From: Orychophragmus violaceus
Lineage: Eukaryota > Streptophyta > Magnoliopsida > Brassicales > Brassicaceae
Reading direction: 5' to 3'
Assembly (NCBI GenBank): GCA_030180135.1
Contig: CM058230.1
Span: forward strand, 101,485,503-101,549,502
DNA length: 64,000 bases
Part shown: positions 1 through 10,710 of the stretch, in pieces
Layout: each line of letters begins with the position of its first letter
How positions within the stretch are numbered: the first letter of the stretch is position 1
The notes under the pieces: generated by a model
Told to the model about the DNA's origin: nothing
Database searches by the model: none
Seen by the model: only the letters and a program-made list of their open reading frames with translations
Program-made: the position numbers and the translations under genes

Positions 1-342
1 AATTATATATATTTAAATAAAAATATTTATTAATATAATTTTAATATTAAAAGGTAAATTCATAATTTTTATAAGAAAATATAAAATACTTTAAATAAAT
101 TTATTTATTTTTATTTTATTTTCAAATTATAATACAAAAATTCAAAAAAATATTAATAAAGTTTAACTTAAAAAATTGCGGGTACCCGCTAACCCGTATT
201 TTAAAATCTTTCGACCCGCAACCACCCCGCAAAAAAAAAAAATCTAACCCGCATAATTAAAAAAAAAAGTCAACCCGCACCCACCCCGCGGCGGGTCTAG
301 CGGGACGGAACCCGTGGGTTATGAATCAAATACCCAGCTCTA
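1..342 (-). mobile_element. hAT-like non-autonomous DNA transposon, partial (one end only)
   Basis: Read on the minus strand, the element begins at 342 with TAGAGCTGGGTA. That resembles the TAGGGCTGGGC terminus of the complete hAT element at 9,975-10,527. The terminus is followed by GC-rich runs of ACCCGC/GGGTACCCG, then by AT-rich filler reaching the window edge. The 8 bases after the terminus (343-350, ATGGAAGA) would be the target duplication, but its partner lies outside the window. No coding sequence is seen. It lies against the truncated end of the copia relic at 343 and probably inserted into it. Confidence 0.5.
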
Positions 343-3193
343 ATGGAAGATAACATTTCTTGAGATATGTATGTCATTTGTTGCCAAATCTAGCAGTTTA
401 TAACCTTGTATCTTGCAGGGTATCCAAGATAAATGCATGGTCGTAATCTTGGTTGGACTTGTGACGGTTCTTTGAAGATTTTGAAATGTATACAAGACAT
501 CCAAATACCCTCATTCCTCCGTAGTCAGACCTCTGTGAAGTTAACATCTGAAACGGGGACTTGTTCTTCAGCAGAGGTGTTGGTAACCGATTTATGAGGA
601 AAACTGCAGTGAAAACACAATCTCCCCAGCACTCTAACGGTAAATGATCCTGAAACATCAAAGACCGAGCCATATATCACCGAGTTATGTTCTCGTGTTT
701 CATGACATGAGTGGGATGACTAAATGCCTTTTAACTTTGAACAAATCATAAACTTTCAACTTAGGAGCATTATCTCTTCTTACTCAATTGGATGTCGTTT
801 TGTATTGATTATCAACCAGTTTTAAGAAGTCATGAAATACATGTAGAACTTTAGATTTTGTGTGTAATAGGTATATCCATGTCACTCTTTTGTGATCATC
901 CACTATGGTGAGGAAATACTTGTATCCTTCTGTAGTTGCTACTAAAAAAGGACCCCATACATAAATATGTAACAAAACGAAAGCATTTTCTATATGGTTG
1001 TGAGATGTATAAGAAAGATGATTTTGTTTTGCTAAAGGGCATATGTCACAATAAAATGGTCTTTTATTTCTTTGTTTGAAACCAAGTATATATGTGACTC
1101 TAACAATCTTTTCTACAGATGGATGATCCAATATATTATGTCATAAGGTTGTATCAACAACAATATTAACGGAACACTTCAAACTCTCATGTTATTGAAG
1201 CTGTGTCCAAGACATATAGATTTGAAATCTCTTCACCTTGACCAATTGTCAATCCCCTGATAGGATCATGTATCAGACAAGTGGATTGGTCAAGACTGAC
1301 ACGACAACCCACATATTTTGTCAATTGACTGATACTGAGAAGGTTCAAACGAAAATCGGGAATGTATAAGATATTATTCAACACTAGCAACTCATTTAAC
1401 TGGATTTGTCAAATGCCTTCTATCTCGACTCTTATTCCAGATGATAAAGTTAATGACTTATTCAGGGAATCAGAGATTAACAAATTGATTTTTATAATGA
1501 GAAACATGATGTGTTGCGCCACTATCAATGATCCAAGACTAAGATGTCATACAATTTTCAGTACTTCTCAATACTCCAACAAAACACAATGAAAAGGAAG
1601 AGAAATCCATACCATGTAAACTAGTTATTGTACCCATGATATCATTGTGGTTTGTGGAAGTCGATGGAATAGAAGATGATCATGTCATACTCAGTTGGTT
1701 GTTGAAATAAGCAATGACACTTTTTATATGATCTTTAGAGAGAGTGTTGACCATATCTGGAACACTTATCTTTGTAGTCTCATTGTTTTGCATTGTAAGT
1801 TGAGCAATTACCGGTTTCATGTTCCCCGAAGATCGATCTTGTGGTTTCTTGGTCTTGTGTTTAAATCAAGGTGGATAGTCATTGAGTTTGTAACACTTAT
1901 CCACAATTTGACCATTATATCCACAATGAAAACATATCCCTCTTGATTGTTTTTGAGTTGAGTATGCAGCAATGATAGAAACTTGATTGTTATCAGAAGC
2001 AGTCACTTGAAAAATAGTAGCATTGTGTATTGGAGTAATGCTTCGTTGGTTATAGTCTTGATCCAATAGATTGTAGACTTCATCAATATTAGGAAAATTC
2101 TTCTTTATGATAATTTGACTTCAAACATTATAGTATGATTCATTTAAACTAGCCAAGAACTTGATTACCTTCGCATGTTCTGCTTTTGTGGTCATTGCTT
2201 TGCAACAGTTGCAATTCTGACATGTTTTGACACAATATGCTCCATCAAGATCATCCCATAATGTTTTTAGCTTTATGTAGTATGTGAAAAGATCTGTAGA
2301 ACCTTTGGAGTGACCAGATTTGTTGTATCAACTGATATGATCTTGGTAGATTTTTGATGTGGAATCGCACCATAAAATCTTCTCATATCTCTGAAGCATC
2401 TTGAAATCGCAAGATATTTCCATATATTTGTTTTGATACAAAGGTCAAGATCCAAGATTTGACCATACTATTGCACCTAGACCAAATACGAAAATGTGGA
2501 TACGATTCTGATGGCCTAGTAAAACTACCAACAACAAAACGAGCTTGTTTTCGCATATAAAGCAATCATAATGGCAAGATTCCAACTGTTATAATTGGTT
2601 CCATCTAATACCTCAAAAATGAGAGATGCTCACGGATTGTCTCCGTTTGCAAAAAAGTACGGTGAATATTGAATTCCATCAAAATCGAAGGCTTCACGTT
2701 GAGGAACTTGCGAATAAAATGACATATTTGGTGTGATTGCCATCAGAATAGATGAATCACAATCAATTGGTGTTAACTTTGCCATAATAGGCTTGAGAAC
2801 ACTGGATCGAGTTGGACTAGCTACTTTCACGACAGAGGTGTAGACTCGAATTGATCGACGAGTTGATCGGCGAAGAGTAACCATTTCTAAATTCAGTGGA
2901 TTAGCGAGAGATATGAATGATCAGAAAAAAGAACGATCAACCTAGGTCAAAGAGACGAAGAGAAAGAAAAGAGAAAAAACGATGATCGCAGAATCTTATT
3001 GAGATTGAGCTCAACGCTCTGATATCATATTAAATGAAAACATTTGAGTGAGATGAAGTATGTTTATTTTCATTAATTGTGTAACAAACTTTACAACTTT
3101 CTTTTTATATCAATAAGAGAACTTGGTTTAGTGTAAACCATAAATTGATTTTACATTTATCTAAACCGACTTATATAACCATACACTCTAATA
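343..3193 (-). mobile_element. Decayed Ty1/copia retrotransposon (5' LTR, gag, protease, integrase), truncated
   Basis: Fragments of a copia polyprotein read leftwards on the minus strand in the expected order. The gag start is near 2,884. A CCHC knuckle (CFHCGYNGQIVDKCYKLNDYPP-like, about 1,870-1,930) is followed by protease-side sequence (NILYIPDFRLNLLSISQLT, about 1,190-1,390), the GAG-pre-integrase CDICPLAKQ motif and integrase core (784-1,131), and late integrase with FLINRLPTPLL (398-673). Frameshifts and stops separate all of these, so nothing is functional. Reverse transcriptase and the 3' LTR are missing; the body is cut at 343 by the hAT end. The 5' LTR and primer-binding site are annotated separately. 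Confidence 0.85.
3028..3193 (-). repeat. 5' LTR of the left copia relic (about 166 bp)
   Basis: On the minus strand the LTR runs from TATTAGAGTGTATGG to TTTAATA. It is followed directly by TGATATCAGAGCG (3,015-3,027), a close match to the initiator-Met tRNA primer-binding consensus TGGTATCAGAGC. The ends are TA...TA rather than TG...CA, as also seen at one end of element E. A tract of AT-rich promoter-like sequence lies inside. Boundaries are inferred from the primer-binding site because no second LTR is in the window. Confidence 0.5.
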
Positions 3194-3278
3194 AGGATTA
3201 AACCGGTAGTAACTACATTTTCAGGTAAAATTGCATGAAGATGTTGAAAAGAGACAAAATTTACTCTATTGCCTCTTG

Positions 3279-3906
3279 TATGTCTGGGCAAAAAAACCGG
3301 GATCGAAGAACCGAACCCAAACCGACCAAAATTTCGGTTCGATTCTGGTTTCGGCCAAAATACCTATTGGATCCTATGCTTAGGATCCATAGGTATCGGT
3401 TCGGTTCCGGATAAATGAGGAACCGAATATCCGAACATATATTTACACTTACACATATAGTATTAGGATATGTTGATATTTCAAATAGTTTATAGGTTTT
3501 CAGATATTTTATTGACATTTCGGATATTGATTTTGGGTACGTTTCATTTATTATTTCACGTTTCAGATACCAAATGTCCAATTTTTATTGTAGATTAGTG
3601 GTATTTAACTGTTATTTCGAGTATTTTTTTATTGATTTCGGATAAAAAAATTTAGAACCCTTTAATAACCAAAAATTTTATATGTTTTGTTGATTTCAAG
3701 TAAAAAAATATTTGAAACTATTTAATAATCGAATTTTCTGAGTATTTTACGGTTCTTCAATTATGAAATCGAACCTAACCTGAATCGACTAGAACCGAAC
3801 CGGATTCGAACCAAGAAATGTAACCATTAAATCTTAAACTTAGGAACCAAAGAACTAGAACCGATCGGTTTTTACTCGAAATTAAACCGAATATCCGAAT
3901 GCTTGT
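3279..3906. mobile_element. hAT-like MITE relic
   Basis: The segment opens with TATGTCTGGGCA, close to the hAT-type terminus at 9,975, and is rich in ACCGAACC/GGTTCGGTTC strings at both ends with an AT-rich centre. Flanks GCCTCTTG (3,271-3,278) and GCCTCGCG (3,907-3,914) could be a diverged 8-bp target duplication. The right inverted repeat is poorly conserved, so the right boundary is uncertain. A short palindrome with the core GGATCCTATGCTTAGGATCC lies near 3,369. No coding sequence is evident. Confidence 0.4.
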
Positions 3907-3980
3907 GCCTCGCGTGTTGGATATAATCAAAATAACTGTTAAATGCAATTTGTAAGAGAAAAATATTGATTCAGGAGAAA

Positions 3981-3986
3981 CACGTG
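3981..3986 (+). promoter_or_regulatory. G-box CACGTG upstream of the BCKDH E1-beta gene
   Basis: A perfect CACGTG lies within ACACGTGT about 230 bp before the ATG at 4,213, with a further ACGT core a few bases downstream (CCAACGTGGC). G-boxes bind bZIP and bHLH factors. Branched-chain catabolic genes in Arabidopsis are dark- and sugar-responsive, so a G-box is plausible here, but the role is inferred. Confidence 0.35.
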
Positions 3987-4212
3987 TCGGATCCAACGTG
4001 GCAGGCGTATCATCTTCTTCATAACTCCGTGATTAACTAGAAAGCTGTTTCCTTTCAGCTAAAAGGACAAACCTTTTGCCACCTAAATCTCCTACGAAGT
4101 GGGTGACTGCTGCCAAAATTAAAGCTTTTCTCTTATCGCAACTGTTGTGTATCACATAATCTTTCAGATTGATCGTTGGTGGGTTCGACGAAAGCTTCGA
4201 CCTTTTGCATAA

Positions 4213-6217
4213 ATGGCTGCTCTTTTAGGCAAATTCTGCCGGAAATTAGTTTTTCCGGGCTCAACTCACGCAGCACGGAAGGTATCGACGACGGCGTGTG
4301 AATCAGAAACTGTGAAATCGTTAAATCTGTACTCTGCTATCAATCAAGCTCTTCACATCGCCTTAGAAACAGATCCTCGGTGAGATTTTGTTCTTCTTCC
4401 TTTTGCTTCAAGAGTTTGAAAATAGCGAAAGCCTGTTTCGTGAAGTGTCTGGATTCTCCTTTACTTGTTGTCTAAACCATTTGAGTTAAGTTTGACATCG
4501 TTAAGTTCCTTGAAATATGTATGATCTTGTTTTTGAGTCTGACGGGAACTCTTTCGTGGAAGTTCTTATGTCTTTGGGGAAGATGTTGGCTTTGGTGGAG
4601 TCTTTCGCTGCACAACAGGATTAGCTGAACAGTTCGGGAAAACCCGTGTCTTCAACACTCCTCTTTGTGAGCAAGTATGTATTTTTGAGTTAGTCTTATT
4701 GTTCTTGACGAGCCATTCATATAAGCTTTTTGACTGGGTTTTGTATCTGTCTGGATTCAGGGCATTGTTGGATTTGGTATTGGACTAGCAGCAATGGTGT
4801 GTTCTTGTCTGCGGTATTGTTCTGTTTCTGTTGTAATCTGAATTTGACATATATGGGTGTTTGATCTTCACAGGGAAATCGAGCTATTGTAGAAATTCAA
4901 TTTGCAGACTATATATATCCTGCTTTTGATCAGGTAAGTGTTCCCACCTTACAAACAAGAATCTGATTCCAACCGCTGGGTTTCTGATTGAGTTTGTGAT
5001 CCATAGATTGTTAATGAAGCCTCAAAGTTCAGATACCGAAGTGGTAACCAATTCAATTGTGGAGGTATACCTTATCTCTACATTTCTTCTTGATTTGGCA
5101 TGTGTATCTCTTTTACTCATTAGGGTTTATATGGATCTTGATAGGACTTACGATAAGAGCACCTTATGGGGCAGTTGGTCATGGTGGACATTACCATTCA
5201 CAATCCCCTGAAGCTTTCTTCTGCCATGTCCCTGGTATTAAGGTTGTTATCCCTAGGAGTCCACGCGAAGCAAAGGGATCCAAATCCTGTTGTCTTCTTC
5301 GAACCAAAGGTAGTAGTTCTCTATCTCTTACACCAGATCACTGGTCAGTTTCTTCTTGAGTGTCCTTTAAAGTCTTGAAACTTTGAACTTCTTTCAGTGG
5401 ATGTACCGTCAAGCAGTTGAAGAAGTCCCTGAACATGACTATATGATACCTTTATCAGAAGCTGAGGTCTAACATGTTTATTTATCGCCTTCTCTTTTTG
5501 GAGATGACGAACTCATTGTCGAGACTGATAAAGGAGTTTTTTCTGGTTAGGTTATAAGAGAGGGCAATGACATAACACTTGTTGGATGGAGAGCTCAGCT
5601 GACCATTATGGAACAAGCTTGCCTTGACGCGGAAAAGGTTTTTAGCTTTATCTTTCAACTCGATGATGATTGGTTTGCAAGTTATTAACGCGGGTCATGA
5701 GTTTATGCAGGAAGGTATATCATGTGAACTGATAGATCTCAAGACTCTTCTGCCTTGGGACAAAGAAACCGTTGAGGCCTCGGTTAAAAAGACTGGCAGA
5801 CTACTTGTAAGTTTTAAGCAACCTTGCTTGCAATGTCGAGATTTGTTTGTCTGGTCGGTCTTATGGATTGCTTTCGCTTCGGGTTGCAGATAAGCCATGA
5901 AGCTCCCGTGACAGGAGGTTTTGGAGCAGAGATCTCTGCAACCATTCTCGAAGGTAAAACTCAAAGTTACTTCATCAACAAGATTACTTTTAACTGCTGT
6001 TTCGTCTGCAGTTAGAAGCTCCAGTAAGCAGAGTTTGTGGTCTGGACACTCCATTCCCTCTTGTGTTTGAGCCATTCTACATGCCCACCAAGAACAAGGC
6101 AAGTTCCTATTCCTCATTATCTTTCGATTCAAAAACGTATTTTCTACCAAATTATAGATTTTCTTTTGACGTCTGATGCAGATATTGGACGCAATCAAGT
6201 CGACTGTCAATTACTAA
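4213..6217 (+). pseudogene. BCDH BETA1-like: Branched-chain 2-oxoacid dehydrogenase E1 beta subunit, 12 exons, frameshifted
   Basis: E1-beta pairs with E1-alpha in the mitochondrial complex that decarboxylates Leu/Ile/Val keto acids. Twelve exons can be followed: 4213-4379, 4563-4674, 4761-4796, 4874-4933, 5007-5064, 5145-5309, 5398-5466, 5551-5637, 5711-5806, 5890-5953, 6012-6098 and 6182-6217. Recognisable blocks include SAINQALHIALETDPR, FGEDVGFGGVF, GHGGHYHSQSPEAFFCHVPG and VTGGFGAEI. The N-terminus resembles a mitochondrial presequence. Exon 6 lacks about 23 nt after PREAKG and exon 10 lacks about 14 nt after ATILE, where the Arabidopsis protein, as I recall it, continues (LLLSSIR; RCFL-). 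Both deletions shift the frame. A Gly in the conserved VGWGAQ is Arg. The last intron uses a GC donor (AAG|GCAAGT). It was probably a recently lost gene; synteny with the adjacent TBP gene supports the identity. Confidence 0.85.
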
Positions 6218-6754
6218 CCATTCCATCTGTTTCTTCAGAAAACTTGAAGAACTATAGTTTGTTGTTATTACATTACCCACTGAAATGGGTACTAAGTGTT
6301 TATATGATAAATTTGATAAGCAGCTCATAACCGTTGAAAATGATCAAATAGAGCTGCAAATCGGCCTAAAGGAGTTTATTACAGTCTTGGTGTCTTATTA
6401 CAGTCGGTTAACGAGAGAAGTTCTAAATTACTCTTTAACGATTTAACAGGAAACAAGACATTTGTAAGAAACATAGAACAACAAAAAAGAAAAGAGAGAT
6501 ATATTGGCATCTCCTTTCTGTATTTACAAATTTTGGTTTCAATCTGAATCAAACCAAGTCCTTGTTCAAGGAAAATAACCTCACAAAGCGCTTGCCACCA
6601 CCCAGATCTCTAGTTCATGGCAATCCAAACGTGAACATGTCTTCTTTTTTTTTTTTTTGCTTTTGATGTATAGTGTCTGCTTGTATCAAAGGATCATAAT
6701 CAAGAGGTATGAAAAGAATACAAAGAGAGAGAAAGAAAGATGGAGACTTACATA
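6218..6754. other. Convergent 3' flank between the BCKDH and TBP genes
   Basis: This holds the presumed 3' UTRs of two convergent genes. A T-run lies near 6,645. On the minus strand the TBP stop is followed within 3 nt by GTAAGTCTCC, which could be the donor of a 3'-UTR intron. No ORF or repeat of note is seen. Confidence 0.4.
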
Positions 6755-8177
6755 TTATTGCTGGATTTTCCTGAATTCTGTAAGAACTGGATAGATATTC
6801 TCAAAGGCGGTGTAAGTCTCTTCTCTCATCTGATATTGTAACCTCAAGATTCATCAGATGACTGAAGTATTTTCATGACAAACTTTGTTAATCATTTAAA
6901 AGAAAGTAGGGCTATTACCTTGGCTCCAGTTATAACAATCTTTCCTGACACAAAAATAAGCAGTACTATCTTTGGTTGTTTCATCCTATATATCAGTCCT
7001 GGGAATAGTTCAGGCTCGTACTGACATCAATAATGAGAGAGATCAGACATATTATCTCCATCTTACAACTACAATGCTATACAATTCTTGAGATCACTCA
7101 CACTTGAGAAAGCACTGTGAGAGTATGCAAGACCTTCAAGCCTAATGGGGAATTTGACATCACAGGAGCCTACAATGTTCTGAATCTTGAAATCCTGCAG
7201 AATGTAATCAGCACTATCATTACTAAACTTGTATATGTAGTTTCTTCTTACATTGAAACCAAACGAACTGCTGATTAAAATGGCACTGTATAATACATAT
7301 AATGAATACCTTGAACTTTGCAGGAAAGCCAAGCTTTTGAACAATCCGAGCGTACTGAACAACAACAAAAATAGTTCCTTAAAATAATAGAAACCAAATA
7401 CCTACTGAAATTTTATCAAGTTTATGAGTACACTCTTCCAAGAAGACGACAATCAGACTGTGCTAAGAGGAGCTGGTTTACCTTTCTCGCAGCCAGCTTT
7501 GAAAGATGTTCACTCTTGGCCCCGGTACACACCTAAAATTAGATGCCACATTAAAATGAGAACATGGTATAGATTGATCAATATACTATAAAGCCAATAT
7601 AACATACCATTTTCCCAGAAGCAAAGATCAACGCTGTGGTCTTTGGCTCTCTTATCCTCATGATTACCGCAGCAAAACGCTGGAACATGAAACACACAGA
7701 ACGTTAAAACTAAATCCAGAAAATATAAACAAAAATAGTTTAAACTTGATATAGCCAATCAGGTTCATAAAAATACCAAATAGCTCTGACATAAGTGTGA
7801 AACAGAATCATTTCATGTATCAATATAAAGCTGTAGAAAGATATTGGCTCTTAGAAGTTTTGAATCATTTATTTATTTATTTTAGGTTCAATCAAAATGA
7901 TGGATTACTAAACAAAAAACGAATGCAAACCTTGGGGTTATATTCAGCATTCCTAGCCTGCAAAGCTATGGCTTTAAGATCAAGCTTGCAGTCTAAGTTC
8001 ACTGTTGAGACAATGTTTCTGAAACAAACAAAAAGTTGAAATCTTATCATTCACAAAGCACAAACTCAAGAATCTGAAAAGGGTGATTGATATAACTCAC
8101 TGAAGAGTTGGAACAATCCCTGAAGGATGCTTAATAAGGTCAACTGGTTGGCTCCCTTCCATTCCTTGATCAGCCAT
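6755..8177 (-). CDS. TBP2: TATA-binding protein (TBP), 8 coding exons, 200 aa
   Basis: TBP nucleates TFIID at core promoters and also serves Pol I and III. Coding exons on the minus strand are 8101-8177, 7931-8018, 7608-7679, 7482-7532, 7310-7354, 7102-7194, 6919-7020 and 6755-6829. All junctions keep the frame and total 200 codons plus stop, the length I recall for plant TBPs. The protein has a short plant-type N-terminus (MADQGMEGSQPVDL) and the two direct TBP repeats. Repeat one runs from IVSTVNLDCKLDL to ARKYARIVQKLGF; repeat two starts at KIQNIVGSCDVKFPIRLEGL. Both FASGK/FVSGK minor-groove motifs are present. No lesion is seen. A 5'-UTR intron is likely (AAAAG|GTATGA at about 8,539; acceptor just before the ATG). 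Order next to BCKDH E1-beta matches Arabidopsis At1g55510-At1g55520, hence TBP2 rather than TBP1. Confidence 0.95.
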
Positions 8178-8646
8178 TCTCTAACATTGACAGATCATAA
8201 ATACAAAACAAAAAATCAGCTAAATCTCGACACAGACAGTATAATCGAAATTCATGTGGATCTAAGCCGACAAACCTATCTGAGACAGATGGTTTAAGTT
8301 TCAACAGTCGAATGCATTGACCAAATCAGGTGTATCAAAATGGTTTAGTTATAGAAAAGACGAGTATAGAGCTTATATAATTGTTTCCCAATCAAAGGAC
8401 AGCTTTTTTAAACGACGAAACTAATCGAGAGAAAATGAGATCCAGTTCGAAACGGTAGCTTAAAGAGTACGACTAAGCTCAAATCAAATCCGAGTAATTG
8501 AACCCATTAGAAACAAAGGGTATGAAACAAAATCATACCTTTTGCTAATTTACAATCTGGAATTCCAAATCTAGGGTTTCGTAACCCCCAAATGACAGAT
8601 GATTGGAAGAGAAATTAGCCGACGAATGATTTGAAAAGGTGAAGGC

Positions 8647-8710
8647 TTTATATATAAAGAAGAGAGATTTAGAGAGGGAAAAGAGATTTGTAAAATGGGA
8701 TTTATATAAA
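8647..8710 (-). promoter_or_regulatory. Two TATA-like boxes upstream of TBP
   Basis: On the minus strand TTTATATAAA (8,701-8,710) and TTTATATATAAAG (8,647-8,659) lie about 40-50 bp apart, upstream of the likely 5'-UTR exon that ends near 8,540. Either could position transcription of the TBP gene, whose product binds such sites. Assignment is from motif and position only. Confidence 0.35.
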
Positions 8711-8896
8711 GGAGAGAGTGGTTTTCAATATCGCTCTCTGGGTTGGCTCTCAAAGGATGAGATTTGTTCTGAGAGGCTTACAATTCGCGTTTTGGAACTG
8801 CGAAGCTTTAGGAGTTAGGACATCTTTATTAGTTTCCTAAACTACCCCTCACTCTCTATGTCCAATGAAGGGCAATTCTGGGAAATCATGTCGGGA

Positions 8897-9032
8897 GATC
8901 TAATATTACTGTCTTCGCTGGAGTTATACGTGAACGACCACTCTTTGTCAGCCACGTAGGATATTACATATTATTGTGTGCTCAAATGTTGTCTATATTT
9001 CAGACACGTTTTTGAATTATAATCCGCCTTTT
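8897..9032. repeat. Direct repeat, copy 1 (partner at 9,353-9,488)
   Basis: About 135 bp from GATCTAATATTACTGTCTT through a CCACGTA block to TTTCAGACACGTT recur with substitutions and small indels at 9,353-9,488. Between the copies lies a retroposon-like insertion. I recognise no coding or promoter function. Confidence 0.7.
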
Positions 9033-9068
9033 TTGTGCAAGTTTCAGTCGCTAAGACAGGCTCAATTC

Positions 9069-9320
9069 TCGTTCCTACAGAGAGCTTGTCCGGTTTAGTG
9101 AGGTTCTGTATGCCTCCACGGTCGCCAGCTGGATTTCGGTGTGCTTCGTTCTCGCGACAGGTGTCTCTGCATACCTGTTTTTCTGCTGAGTTTGCCACGT
9201 GTGGCCTTATCCTTAGTCTTGGGCTTCCACGGATTTCGTCGTGTCTCTGTTATAGAACTAAGACCCATTTGCTTGTTTTATGGCTCTTACCCATAAATTC
9301 GATTCACTGTTGACAAAAAA
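9069..9320 (+). mobile_element. Short retroposon (LINE/SINE-like) with poly(A) and target duplications
   Basis: A roughly 250-bp block ends in GTTGACAAAAAAAA, the kind of 3' tail seen on plant LINE-like elements. It is flanked by imperfect 16-bp direct repeats, AAGACAGGCTCAATTC (9,053-9,068) and AAGACAGGCCCAATTC (9,321-9,336). Long flanking repeats plus a terminal A-tract indicate target-primed reverse transcription. No reverse transcriptase is present, so it would be a 5'-truncated LINE or a SINE. Confidence 0.5.
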
Positions 9321-9352
9321 AAGACAGGCCCAATTCCGACCAAAGAAAAAAA

Positions 9353-9488
9353 GATCTAATATTACTGTCTTTGCTGGAGTTGTAGGTGGACGGACGACCA
9401 CTCTTTGGCTGCCACGTATGATATTACAGAATATTGTCTGCTCCGATTGTATTTCAGACACGTTGTTGAATATTAAACCGAGTTTTTT
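9353..9488. repeat. Direct repeat, copy 2 (partner at 8,897-9,032)
   Basis: Same block as copy 1: ATATTACTGTCTTTGCTGGA, then a CCACGTA segment, then ATTTCAGACACGTTGTTGAA. Differences from copy 1 are scattered substitutions and short indels, so the duplication is not very recent. Confidence 0.7.
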
Positions 9489-9733
9489 TTTCATTAGTAT
9501 TAGGATATAAATATAACAAACTAAAAAAAGATTTCAGAAGATGATACCAAGAGAAACAAAGCAACAATAAAAACACAAGTTTCAATGGCTACGACATATG
9601 CCCAATTCTTTTACTTGTTTAATGTATGAGTGTGTTTTTTAATGACATCTGCTTTCATTAAGTTAAATGCGAGAGATTACGATAGTTTTCGTGTGTTATG
9701 ACTGAAGGGAAATAATGATAAGACGAAAGATCA

Positions 9734-10645
9734 TTATTTGGGATGCTCAGTTCCGCCATTACTTCCTCCGCCTCCTCCGGGGCCATCGTGATTTCGAGGC
9801 TTACCCGTATGAGCATGTGATGATTGACTTCTTGAGACATCAATTTTAGAATTTTCAAATTGTTCTGCTCCATTCCCTCCCCCTTAATAATAAAAGGGGC
9901 AAAACAACACATATGAGATAAAAAAGAATTGAATATGAATTCTTGCTTAAGAGTCAAATATTTATACATGGAATTAGGGCTGGGCATAATACCCGGATCC
10001 GAAATACCGAACCGAACCCGAACCGAAAAAGTAGAACCGAACCCGAACCCGAACCGTCAAAATACCCGAACGGGTCCTAAACTCCTATATCCGAAGAACC
10101 GAATCCGAACCCGACCCGAACCGAGAACCGAATGGGTACCCGAAATATCCGACTTACAATTATATACCTAAAATATTAATTATATTTATACTTAATATAA
10201 CAAAATTATCCAAAATTACAATTATAAACTTAAATATATTAGTTATTTTTAGGCTAAAATAACTAAATTATCAAAAATAAACAAAATATATGAAGGATTT
10301 TGTTATATTAATCAAAATTTAACGAATTTTTATTTAAATATAACTAATTTTTATTTTTGTTTTATGATTTTCGGGTACCCGAACCCGAACCGAACCCGAA
10401 TGGAACCGAACCGAATCCGAACCGAAATTTTAAAATACCCGAATGGGTTTATATCTCTAAACCCAAAAATCCGAAAATCCGAAAAACCCGAACCGAACCC
10501 GAACGGGTACCCGAACGCCCAGACCTACATGGAATTGATCACTATATGAGTTCAAGACGAACTTACCAGGCATAGTTGTTGTTTTTAACGCAGCAATTTG
10601 TAAGAGCAGAAATAAAGTGATAAAGGATAAAATCTGACGATTCAT
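9734..10645 (-). CDS. SCOOP-like secreted peptide precursor (75 aa, two exons)
   Basis: Exon 1 (10567-10645) encodes a hydrophobic signal peptide, MNRQILSFITLFLLLQIAA, and splices after CCTG|GTAAGT. Exon 2 (9734-9882) follows a TTATTAAG acceptor and restores one frame to a TAA, giving 75 aa. The mature part is Gly/Ser/His-rich. Residues 41-50 read DVSRSQSSHA, which lines up with the SCOOP peptide core as I recall it (PVRSSQSSQAGGR), including the conserved Ser-x-Ser (S45, S47). SCOOPs are Brassicaceae-specific peptides perceived by the MIK2 receptor kinase in immunity and root growth. Size, one intron between signal peptide and variable region, and the C-terminal motif all fit. A TATA box lies 66 bp upstream. 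The intron holds a hAT element. Assignment rests on a short motif, so another small secreted-peptide family is possible. Confidence 0.65.
9975..10527. mobile_element. hAT-type non-autonomous element in the SCOOP-like gene intron
   Basis: Terminal inverted repeats are TAGGGCTGGGCA at the left and its near-complement GCCCAGACCTA at the right. Perfect 8-bp target duplications CATGGAAT flank it (9,967-9,974 and 10,528-10,535); 8 bp is the hAT signature. The 553-bp body has CCGAACCCGAAC-rich ends and an AT-rich centre with no transposase. It lies wholly inside the intron; removing it leaves an intron of about 123 bp with intact splice signals. Confidence 0.9.
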
Positions 10646-10710
10646 TTGTTTTGCTTTCTTTGCGCTGAGATTAATCGGAGAGATGTCATGTTATAAGTTG
10701 AGGCTACTAT

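Noticed and set aside
5057..5359. 100-codon plus frame inside the BCKDH gene
   Set aside because: It reads through an intron; only its middle matches the E1-beta exon 6.
9658..9987. 109-codon minus frame over the SCOOP-like exon 2
   Set aside because: It is in a different frame from the spliced product and extends into the hAT element; the spliced frame explains the signal peptide and a clean stop.
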